This document shows positions 54,374 to 64,000 of a stretch of DNA of 64,000 nucleotides, in pieces; position 1 is the stretch's first letter; every line of letters starts with the position of its first letter. The stretch covers positions 372,001 to 436,000 of the forward strand of contig QANY01012000.1 of NCBI GenBank assembly GCA_003255025.1, in the 5' to 3' direction. Below the pieces are notes generated by a model. It made no database searches. It was not told where the DNA came from and worked only from the letters and a program-made list of their open reading frames with translations. Both the position numbers and the translations under genes were made by a program. The DNA is from Datisca glomerata. Its lineage: Eukaryota > Streptophyta > Magnoliopsida > Cucurbitales > Datiscaceae.

Positions 54374-56797
54374 CTAATTTCTTGCTGCTTGTACTGCTTG
54401 AACTGTTGCAATTAGTTGAGCCATAACATTAGCATACTGAACAGCTGTGTGTTGGGCAGTATAATGGTCTGATAGTCCATACTCTGAAAAATTTGGTTCT
54501 ATATGCATAAAGTGTCCTGGTAATGATCTTTTGGACACTGCTTCTTGCCATATATCAAAAAACTCTTCCATTATCTGCCTTGATTTCTCCATCGAAGATA
54601 TCGGAAGATATTCAATCTGGATCAAACGATTAACTCATCTTAAAATGATTTATATAACCCACCAACATGAAATAGTTTTGCAGATTAACAATATAATCAC
54701 ATGAAAAACACTTCGCAGGGAATAGTTAGAAGGACTTGAGCTTTGAAATAGAGAGAGAAAGAGTGGTTACAGTTTGCTGTGACTTGATGTTAAGATTGTT
54801 GATTATTCTTACTTCTTAACATAAATATTTTCCATACTAATGATTCAAAACAGAACATTTTTAGTTCCCAAGAACAATGAGAACCGAGAAGTGACTTCAA
54901 ATTGACATAGAAATAGATCATGAAATGGAGCAATACTGTTTAAATAATCAACTTACAAAGTTCAAGAGAATAACCCCTCTCCCTCTCCTTCACATAACTG
55001 GATTGTTATCATGTTGTCAATGGGCTTGCGTCTCATGGGATTGGGTGATGGAATCGGAAAGGGGCTCATAAACCGGGTGAGCTTTTGGGCACACGAAAAA
55101 GGGGAAGTGGATGGAGGGTGGGGTTGCCATAGTGGCTAGGGTGAGTCTTCCTACACGGCGAGACGCCTGGCTCTAGATGAAGCTGCGGAGGTCGCCATAG
55201 TGGCTAGGGTGAGTCTTCCTACACAGCGGGACGCCTGGCTCTAGACAGACAAAGCTGTGGAGGTTACCACAACATCCTCTCCCTATAGACTCGAAGGTCT
55301 TCATAGTCAGGCAGGGTAGAAAATCTTCTCTCAAAAAGAGACAGACCAGAGATGACAGAGGAATGTATTCTATTAAAAAAAGAGAAAGCAGTCAGAACAG
55401 CCAGCTTTAGCCCAAAATTTACTAGGGACAGAAGCTGAGAGCAAGAGAAAGCGGTCTTACTAGAAATGGTTTAGGGATGGAAGTGTTCGTAGAGAGTCGG
55501 CCTAAACTTTGTAAACCAAACTAAGAAGTTCAACAACCTTCTTTAGAATATATTAAAGTACCACAAAAGCAGTGAAGTTCAACAACCTTCTTTAGAACAT
55601 ATTAAAGTACCATAAAAGGCACTGAACTGCGTACTTGAGGAGGTTTGATCACAAAAGACTTGGTTGGTTAGAGCAGATATATTCAATTGGAAAACCAACA
55701 ATTATAAACTAAAGTTCTAAAAGCAAGGAATTCACATTTGTCGAATAGAAGATGGCCATGGTAGTTAAAAGCTCACTCTAATAACTTGTGTATTGAAAGT
55801 TACTTCCCAAAACTTTGTTGTTTCAAAACTCTCACTTCGGCTGATGAGACAACCGTTATATGTTAAGCAACTATATAGAACACAAAATGTCCAACAGCAA
55901 ATAGTCCGTATATGAGATACACAATAGAATTTAACAGAAACAGCAAAAAAGGAGATAAGGAAAACACACAATTTTGACTTAAAATAATTTGCTACCTCCA
56001 TGACTATTCCTCTCAGATTTTCAGAATGGCTAGGAACAACTTTTCCCACTCTCAGTTGAAAGTCGCCAAGTTGATACTGAAACCCCTAGAGATTTATGAA
56101 CTTATATGTAAGCGCATAACGGATATTTTATATCCAAGTAAACGGAAAACAGAATTGAATGATGCAATACACTAAACTTTCAAGGTCATGTTTAAAACAC
56201 ACAAGCAGTTTTTGAAGAAATATATTTTAAAGAGTTTGTTGAGTGTGCGAACACCTCGAAATTAAGGGCAACCCTCAATCTGTAAGACTGCAGTTTCTCC
56301 ATGATGTTCTGAATCGTAGAGTCAGCTTCTAAGACGATTCGCTGGCCGCGTATTATAAGGTAGTACTTATTCGACTGCTCCTGGAGCGAAATCCCCAGAA
56401 AATCACGCGGGAATTCGGCCGGTAACGTCTGATCTGATCGAAAGAAAAACCCAATCGTTTGGAAGACTATGAAGAAATAATTAACCACTAGAATTAAGTA
56501 CTTCCACGAGAATTACCACGTAAAATGGGTTTGTAAAAGGTGAGGGTAGCTTTCCACCTGCCTTCCTTGACGCCATTGATGCTATCAACGCACTGCGAAA
56601 CTTCATTGAGGATCTGACCGCTGACTGTTGTGCCAGCATTGGGTTGCCAATGCAGAACCCTAACAAGACGAGAAAAAATAGTTAAGGATTGAAGCCAAAA
56701 ACTAATTTTAAAATAAAAAAATGTGACAACAAATGAGAGAAGGGAAGCCATTCCAACTGGGTTAGGGTTTCTTTTCGTTTTACCATTTAAGGGGCAT
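54374..56797 (-). CDS. MED20: Mediator of RNA polymerase II transcription subunit 20
   Basis: Head-module subunit of Mediator, which links transcription factors to RNA polymerase II in the nucleus. Coding exons on the minus strand: 56784-56797, 56517-56659, 56255-56433, 55996-56085, 54374-54616; 669 nt, 222 residues, close to the roughly 220 usual in plants. The protein starts [14 protein letters not shown] and contains [80 protein letters not shown] and [20 protein letters not shown], all characteristic of MED20. The first coding exon is only 14 nt (ATG plus 3 codons and 2 nt) with donor GTAAAA. The last intron is long (1379 bp) and holds inserted repeats. All splice sites are GT-AG. No defect is seen. 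Confidence 0.93.
54960..55640. repeat. Insertion-like repeat block in MED20 intron 4
   Basis: GC-richer than the rest of the intron. It contains a 68-bp direct repeat (GCCATAGTGGCTAGGGTGAG at 55126 and 55194, each followed by TCTTCCTACAC(G/A)GCG and GACGCCTGGCTCTAGA) and, further on, a 49-bp direct repeat (GAAGTTCAACAACCTTCTTT at 55525 and 55574). Probably transposon-derived; I could not define ends or family. Confidence 0.55.
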
Positions 56798-57918
56798 CGT
56801 CTCGGCAGGACACAGTGACACTACAACAAGCTAGCACTAGCAGCGAGCACGGAGGAAGGCGGGCATTGGGCAAACCAAGTTCGCAAAATACAGCGTCGAT
56901 ATCTTTTTGAAGTATTTTTACATTAACGTCGTTAAAATACATTTTAATACTATAATTACCATCATAACTGCTATAACCCTCAACTATTTTATTCTATACC
57001 GTACAAAAGTTTTTTTTTTTCAAATAAACCCTACAAATGTTGGGTTGAGGTTTTTTTTTTATGTTTTGCTTTCAAAAATTAGTTTGTTCGAGTTTATAGG
57101 TTAAGAGTATTCTGGTATTTACATACAAAAAATAATAGCTTATTAATTGAAATGACCTTATTATTATTATCTAAGCTAGAAGTATATACAAAAGTTGAAA
57201 GAAATTTCTCTATCTTTCTTTAGGGTTTTCCCGAAAACAATATAAAATACCTGTTACATCTCGCCCATAAAAATAACTTATAAGTTCTATTTATTCAATC
57301 GTTCCATCTAGGAATGTTAAGTTCCCGTTAAATGTGAAAGGTCCTATTTGATTTAAAAAATTGCAAGGTACATGAAAACTCTAATTTTAGAGTTTTTTAA
57401 TTTTGTGTGCATTATTTACGTTTTAATATTAAAATAACTTTTTATTATTACAACCTCAAGTGTATATTTTAAAAGTATTAGAAAAATATTTAACATCTTC
57501 TCTTACATCATCTAAATAGTACCTAATCTATTTTATTCTCTATAATTATCACTCTTTTTGTCTTTACTATTTTCTTTAGTATTGTTTGTCAAATACTATA
57601 TTTCTAGTTGATTTGTATTTTTATCCTCAACATAACTAAAAGTTGCAATATCCACAATTATGAGTGCTAATATGGAAATACTGAGAAATTTATTCAGTTT
57701 CAGCCCACTATTTCACACTGCTGCGAATACAAATCTCTCGTCTGAGAAGCTCTCTCGCATGTCTTCAAGCCAAACACTCCTTGCTCGGTGATTGCTTCTC
57801 CTCGTTTTCCCACTATTACCAATTCTGAAAGAGAATCAGATCCGGACGGAGCTTAGGGTTTACTCGAGCTAACTTTTCTGGTGCCTTTCCGCCATTTTCT
57901 TTGCACTAGAAGGAGACA
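56798..57918. promoter_or_regulatory. Shared intergenic region of the divergent MED20 / CTR9 pair
   Basis: 1121 bp between the two start codons, which face away from each other. The MED20-proximal 120 bp and CTR9-proximal 200 bp are less AT-rich and probably hold the UTRs and promoters. A telo-box-like TTAGGGTTTAC is at 57852, 60 bp before the CTR9 ATG, and AAACCCTAACCC lies in MED20 intron 1 (about 56761-56772). The middle is AT-rich with no ORF. No clear TATA box was found for either gene. Confidence 0.6.
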
Positions 57919-60900
57919 ATGGCTTCTGTGTATATACCCGTGCAGAACTCGGAGGAAGAGGTCAGGGTGGCTCTCGACCAGCTTCCAAGGGACGCTTCTG
58001 ATATCCTGGATATCCTCAAGGCTGAGCAAGCACCTCTTGATCTCTGGCTCATCATCGCGGTTTGTTCTCCCCTCCCCCCTCCCCCCACCCAATTGAGCAG
58101 AACTGGTGCCTCTTTATATTTGAGTCACGACTTCGGAAGCATAAACAATCAGAACTGTGCTCCATTCGGTTTCTGCATTCCCATTCTTTGTTCTTTTCCA
58201 AGGGAGTTGCTTATGCAAAAGAGCATGCTATTGAACATGATTGAACGTGACTATGTTTTACGCCATTGTATTGATGATTAAATTCTTGTATGGTTTCTGG
58301 TATGTGGGTTGGTCAAAATTAGCCCTACCTAAGCTGAACGAGTTCTAGGATGTTAGTAGGATTCTAGTAGACAAATCTCATGCCTCTTGACTTAACTCTA
58401 ACTTTGTAATTAGTAACTTCAGGAGTTGTGAGTTAGGTAGAGGGCGAAATTGTAAGGCAGGCTGGGGCAAGAGTTATGGGGTGCTGAGTTTATTTTTGGA
58501 ATTTTTGCATTTCGAAATGAAGAACTAGTTCTTTGGCGATTCAGCCTCTAGATTAATGATTTTAGCTTTTTTGGAAGTCGCTCTTGTTCTGTCCTCATTT
58601 AGTGTATCCATGCTACTCAGTAAGCATTGTAAAAAGAAAGTGTTAGGATCCTCTTTGATTGCTCTTCACATGGAAGAGTCATTTCAAGTTGTTTATTGAC
58701 TTCGGAAAGTAGTTATATGACACTCGTGATTTATGAAAGCATAAAATTCTGTGTCATTGGCTATTTTACAAGTGAGGAAATAATCATCACAAATTAATGC
58801 ATTAGATCAAGTTTATTATACTTCGTAATTGTATCGGTTGTATTTTTTTAATTTAACTTCATGGATGCTTGACCTCGGAGTATTCGTATTGCCCTCTGCT
58901 AAGAAGCATTTTTCTTGAAGTCGATGCAAATTGTTTTATGGCTCCTTTCTTCCTCAAATCTGTATATGATCTTTCATATTTCTCTTCTAATGCAATTTTG
59001 CAGCGGGAGTACTTTAAGCAAGGAAAATTAGAACAATTTCGCCAAATTCTGGAAGAAGGGTCTAGTCCTGGTATTCCTTCTTTGTAAATATCACGCTCTT
59101 TAATTAATTAGTTAATCGTTTGATTGGACATATTAGGTTCTCATTGAAATGTTGATAGTAGCTGATGCATGGTATCTCTAAGCTATCACTTGGGCTATTA
59201 TGTAAATCATTCAAGCTTCTGAGCTGATGACAATGTGTTGTATGTATTGTTTCTGCAGAGATTGATGACTACTATGCTGATGTTAGATATGAAAGGATTG
59301 CCATCTTAAATGCATTAGGGGCATATTATAGTTACCTTGGAAAAATTGAGACAAAACAGAGAGAAAAGGAGGAACATTTTATTCTTGCAACACAATATTA
59401 CAACAAAGCGTCAAGAATTGACATGCATGAGCCTTCTACCTGGGTTGGGAAAGGTAATATCTTTTTCTTATTGTTGCTGCTTTAAGGTTATTAATTTCTG
59501 GTTTAGCTAACTGTTTCAATCTTGTTGGTGCATTTCTGGTATGATTTATGATTTCCAAGATATTTCTTCATCAAGATCATCTTTCTGGATGTTTCAAGGA
59601 GACTAGGATAGTAATAAGTTGCTGTTATTCTATAATGGAAAAAGCGAAAGATACTGCTTTTGCGTTGACTTTTGAATTCAGCTATACTTTTCCTCTCCAT
59701 CTATGATGTCTGGATTTTTTTTCCAGAATGCAGCTTAACTCTCTGTCGTTTTAGGCATATTAAAATGTATTGGTCTCAATAAATCCCCCTCATACTAAGT
59801 CAATACTTATTTTTCTGTAAGTCTATAAAAATGATCAGGATAAGTCATAATATACTTCATACATGTTGAAGGAACTTGAACCTGGCTTTGTTTTACATGG
59901 TCCGCTACCAAAGAGTTGAAGTTGATATTATGCTATTAATCTCTGGCATGTGGAGAATTTGTAGTTAAGTTGCTCAAGTTGGAATGAATTTCCTTTTAAG
60001 TGCTTTTTCTTTTTGCCTCATCCATCCTATGCAGTATTGCTCTGAAATGTGAATTTCTGTCTTGGATTTATGTCATTGTTACACCTGAAGACTCTTAAAT
60101 AACTGATGTATTTGGCTATGCATTCGGTCTCTAGAGCACATGGATTCTGAAATCTCTCATGTGGATCATAATTATCTTTATCAATAATGGAGCAGTTATG
60201 TTTAGTGAATCTCTGCAGAATAATTAAAAGCTAAAAAAATTTCACCTGTTTATAGGTCAGCTTTTACTGGCTAAAGGTGAAGTAGAACAGGCCTTTGCTG
60301 CATTTAAGATTGTGTTAGATGGAGACCGAGATAATGTTCCTGCTCTTCTGGGTCAGGTGCTTACTTAAAATGCCAATGATTCAGATCTTGTTTGGTTAGA
60401 ATTATGGGATTGAAAGTGTCACTAAAATGTTGGGAAGTCTGCTCTTCCTTTCATATTGTTTTTTATGTTGTCCTTTAGTTAAATTATTTTCTGAAGAATT
60501 TTGATTTTCATAAATAATACATCTTTTATTTACTCAAAACTTGTATTTTCCTATTTCTGTATATAAACGTATATGCGTTAGCAACGGCAATTATAGTTTT
60601 CTCAGCAAGGACTTTTTATTACCGATACATCAATGCGATACTTTCCGTTATCATAATTTGTCCAGAGATTGTACTCTGAAATCACTAATAATCTCCTACT
60701 CATTATCCTCGTACGGTCTTTTTCCCGTCTGGTAAGTGGTATAAGGGTTATAAAGTAACTAAGACAGGTGCCTGTAAATTTTTTATAAAGATGGACTGAG
60801 GTTGTATTATTAGCTGACTTATGCTACTTGCCTATTACTTGCCCTGGACATCTGCAGGCATGTGTCGAGTTCAATCGTGGACACTATTCTGAATCGTTGG

Positions 60901-62683
60901 AGTTGTATAAGGTCTGTAACCTCCATATTTTGTAGCAATGAGAAGCAACAGCTGTACACAATGTAAATTGTTAGTTCATGACAATTGATAAATCCTTTTG
61001 AATTAGTGGGGTCATGAGTCGTAACTTACCCTCTATCAGCATAGTTTGTATCTTTGATATATGATGCTGATGTTCTCAAGTACCAATTGGCAGTCCTTGT
61101 TGACTTATTATATGAAATTGTATAGAGCGCCTTGCAAGTATATCCAAATTGTCCTGCTGCTGTGAGACTTGGCATAGGTCTCTGCCGTTACCACTTGAAA
61201 CAGTATGAAAAAGCTCGGCAGGCATTTCAGCGGGTTTTGCAGGCCAGTGATACTTCTTCTTTGGTCCATTGATCAGTTTATTAACCTTTTGCAGTGGTCT
61301 GCAATTCCTTTGTTGATGTTTTTTGCTTAACTATTTCATGATTATACTCCAGTTGGACCCAGAAAATGTAGAGGCTCTTGTTGCACTTGCAATTATGGAT
61401 TTGAACACAAATGAAAGTAGGTTATATGGGCATTTATATTTTTTTCTTGGAAGAATGCTGTTCCTAGTTAGGTCCTGGCTTATTTCCATACGAGAAATTT
61501 AATCTGAAGTTTTATTTTGTCTTGGCAGCTTATGGAATTAGGGATGGGATGGAAAAAATGCAGAGGGCTTTTGATGTCTACCCTTACTGTGCAATGGCGC
61601 TGAATTATCTAGCAAACCACTTTTTCTTTACCGGTCAACACTTTTTGGTTGAGCAATTGACTGAAACTGCACTTGCTGTTACCAACCATGGACCAACAAA
61701 GTCACACTCTTACTACAATTTAGCACGGTCTTACCATAGCAAGGTCTGGTGGAAATGCTCTATTCTTGATACCATATCAATATTATCAATAGCTGGAGCA
61801 ATTAGATCACTGTGTTGGAATTGCCCCTTTTGGCTATTGATACTATTCTTCCTGTTGTCTATAGGGGGACTATGAGAAAGCTGGGCTGTACTACATGGCA
61901 TCTGCGAAGGAAATTAATAAACCACGTGAATTTGTATTCCCCTATTATGGTGATTAATAATATCCCTTTTCATGTTATTTCTGCGACTGCATTTTTATGT
62001 AGTGTCGTGGGTAATATAAATTTTACTCCTCAGTATTTTACTATGTGTTACAAGTTGCATAAAGTCAAGTAAGCATGGTAGTACTGGACCATAATTTTGA
62101 ACTCTACATGAAACATTCTGTTACCGTGTTTAAAAGGTCATTTGGTGGCTACATGTTATGTGGAAACCTCTTTTCTCTCACGGGTCTAGTTCTCTATGCA
62201 CTTTTGTAGGATTAGGACAAGTACAACTCAAGATGGGAGATCTAAGAAGTGCATTATCAAACTTTGAAAAAGTTTTGGAAGCATACCCTGATAATTGTGA
62301 GACGCTGAAAGTAAGTTGAAATTAAAGGGTATTGCCACTGATGTTTTTGAAATTAAAGGGTATTGCCACTGATGTTTTCGTTATTTATTTGCTAAAGTTG
62401 CTTTATCTTTTCTTTTCCTTTTCACCTCGAATCATTCTCTTATCATGTAGGTTCTTGGCCACATTTATCTTCAGCTTGGGCAGGCTGAAAAAGCCCAGGA
62501 ATTTTTAAGGAGAGCTACAAAGATTGACCCACGTGATGCTCAAGTAGACAATCTTTTTAAAACTTTTAGATTCATTTCTTTGAGAAGTTCTTCCCCTTTC
62601 ATAGTTTTTTGTTTGTTCATCTATAGCTTATATGCCCACTTTTCTTGTGCAAATGTGAAGTATTGTTCTGTCTGAATGTTGCA

Positions 62684-62725
<42 letters not shown>

Positions 62726-62822
62726 CTCTCTCGCCTCTCTCCTCTCGCCCTCTCTCTCTCTCTCCTCTCGCCTCTCTCCTCTCTCACTCTCTTCCTCTCC
62801 CCCTCTCTCCCTCTCTCCTCTC

Positions 62823-62887
<65 letters not shown>

Positions 62888-64000
62888 GCGCGCGCACACG
62901 ATTTTGTGGTCTAAGGAAATATATGAGAACTATTCTCATTACATAGTTGTAATGTTGAATAATGTTTTAGCGGCTTTGACAAATAGCCTGACACCAGGTC
63001 TTTGGGATGATGCCATAGCTTTTTATAACAGGAATTGTGTGATTGTTGTAGAGATGATCTTCACATGCTGATGCTTATGTTAAAATGACTGTGTCTCATT
63101 ATCATACATCACAAGAGAATTCATACTCTAAACGCTTAAAATTTATAGATTCCACTATAGCATTACAAGCCTTCTGAAATAACATTGTGTTAGATATTGC
63201 AAATCATGGTAGAGCTTTTCTTCTATCTGTATTCAGATATCTTCAAGATACTCGCATGAAAAAAAAAAGATATAATCGAAGGAAAGCTACATTAATGATA
63301 TTATTTCATCCAGAATTATGTAATTAGTTATTACCCTGAAAATGATGTAATCTCTAACATGCCTTCTTGGTCTATTAAGATAGATTTACTGTTAGAAATA
63401 TCATTTCATCATATCTACTGAGCTATATACTATCTCTACCTTCAGTTTTACATAACACATCATTTAACTGTAATGCAGGCGTATCTTGATCTAGGGGAAT
63501 TGCTAATTTTGACTGATGGTGGAGCCGCTTTGGATGCCTTCAAGACTGTAGGGGTTCTTGTTTGTTCTAAAGACATTTAGACATGAAGAGATATGTCAAA
63601 TAAAATAAAATAAAATTATGTTTCCCCCTTTCCTATCAATGTGGCTTACTTTGATACTGATTGATATATAGGCATGCAATCTCTTGAAAAAGGGGGGTGA
63701 AGAAGTACCAACAGAATTGCTCAACAATCTTGGAGTTCTTCACTTTGAAAGGGGAGAGTTTGAGGTTTGTATGGATTACCAGGATTTAGTCAATAATATA
63801 ATAAGCAAACAGAAGATCATTGTAATGGTCTTTGCAGCATGCATTGTTCTGTTTTGTGTGATTTTGGAAGTTATAGTATTTTATTTATTTTTAAACATAG
63901 CAGCATTAATCTGACCTTATCTTGTTGTCAGCTTGCTGAACGAATTTTAAGGGAGGCTCTAGGTGATGGAATATGGCTTAACTTCATTGATGGTAAAGAG
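57919..64000 (+). CDS. CTR9: CTR9 homologue (VIP6/ELF8), TPR subunit of the Paf1 complex, 5' part
   Basis: Paf1 complex scaffold acting in the nucleus on transcription elongation and histone modification (in Arabidopsis VIP6/ELF8 affects flowering via FLC). Exons seen: 57919-58059, 59004-59070, 59259-59453, 60256-60356, 60858-60911, 61126-61242, 61353-61416, 61529-61743, 61865-61949, 62210-62310, 62451-62543, 63479-63547, 63672-63764, 63932 to window end; 1464 nt, 488 residues. Start MASVYIPVQNSEEEVRVALD; many TPR units, e.g. STWVGKGQLLLAKGEVEQAF (about 131-150), LKQYEKARQAFQRVLQLDPE (about 212-231), QLKMGDLRSALSNFEKVLEA and LGQAEKAQEFLRRATKIDPR. Plant CTR9 has about 1,000-1,100 residues, so the second half lies beyond the window. 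All introns are GT-AG except intron 6, which starts GC (61243). Confidence 0.95.
62684..62888. repeat. Compound (CT)n / (TATC)n microsatellite in CTR9 intron 11
   Basis: About 170 bp of CTCTCT with sporadic CCC and G interruptions is followed by roughly nine TATC/CTAT tetranucleotides and a GCGCGCAC run. It lies in a 935-bp intron and is not coding; the Ser/Leu frames across it are artefacts. Confidence 0.9.

Noticed and set aside
62621..63071. Frames across the CT/TATC microsatellite in CTR9 intron 11
   Set aside because: Simple-sequence artefacts in an intron.

Overview
The window looks like nuclear DNA of a flowering plant, most likely a eudicot. The clear genes have many small exons with GT-AG introns and AT-rich intergenic DNA. 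They encode conserved plant proteins: two stress-responsive A/B-barrel (Dabb) proteins, CTP synthase, Mediator subunit MED20 and the Paf1-complex subunit CTR9. More than half of the window is retrotransposon-derived. I see no bacterial genes, rRNA, tRNA or CRISPR. I do not see a convincing new biological system; the most unusual material is the repeat architecture and the fate of the duplicated Dabb gene.

Layout. 1-7.03 kb: decayed Ty1/copia elements. One lies on the minus strand with RNase H, RT and integrase remnants (1-4.03 kb). An oppositely oriented LTR with a tRNA-Met primer site ends at 5.09 kb. A second minus-strand copia piece with 3' LTR, polypurine tract, RNase H and RT lies at 5.5-7.03 kb. 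7.03-16.8 kb: a large element on the minus strand with an LTR at the right end and no recognisable coding region. Its interior is mostly tandem arrays (about 83, 30-40, 55, 180/360, 23 and 46 bp periods), and it is interrupted by two long copia-type solo LTRs and one TIR transposon. 17.27-20.1 kb: Dabb gene copy 1 with TATA box and a hAT-type MITE downstream. 20.15-33.43 kb: other LTR fragments, then a decayed Ty3/gypsy element of the Tat lineage (gag, protease, RT, RNase H, second RNase H, integrase, repeats, antisense ORF and a doubled 3' LTR). 36.27-38.1 kb: Dabb copy 2 with part of the same 3' flank, ending in an array of palindromic 21-mers. 39.3-39.9 kb: a GRF zinc-finger pseudogene (minus). 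42.29-48.02 kb: CTP synthase, 22 coding exons. 50.63-53.49 kb: a solo LTR with perfect 5-bp target duplication. 54.37-56.80 kb: MED20 (minus, 5 coding exons). 57.92-64.00 kb: CTR9 (plus, 14 coding exons seen, cut by the window end).

How the genes relate. MED20 and CTR9 are head to head over 1.1 kb, and both products act on RNA polymerase II transcription. CTP synthase and MED20 converge across 6.4 kb of repeats. The two Dabb genes are one DNA-level duplication separated by the Tat retroelement. Copy 2 has lost the TATA region and, through two 5' deletions, the transit-peptide coding part that copy 1 keeps. Exon boundaries were set by hand from reading frame, splice signals and recall of the protein families; all coding totals close in frame.
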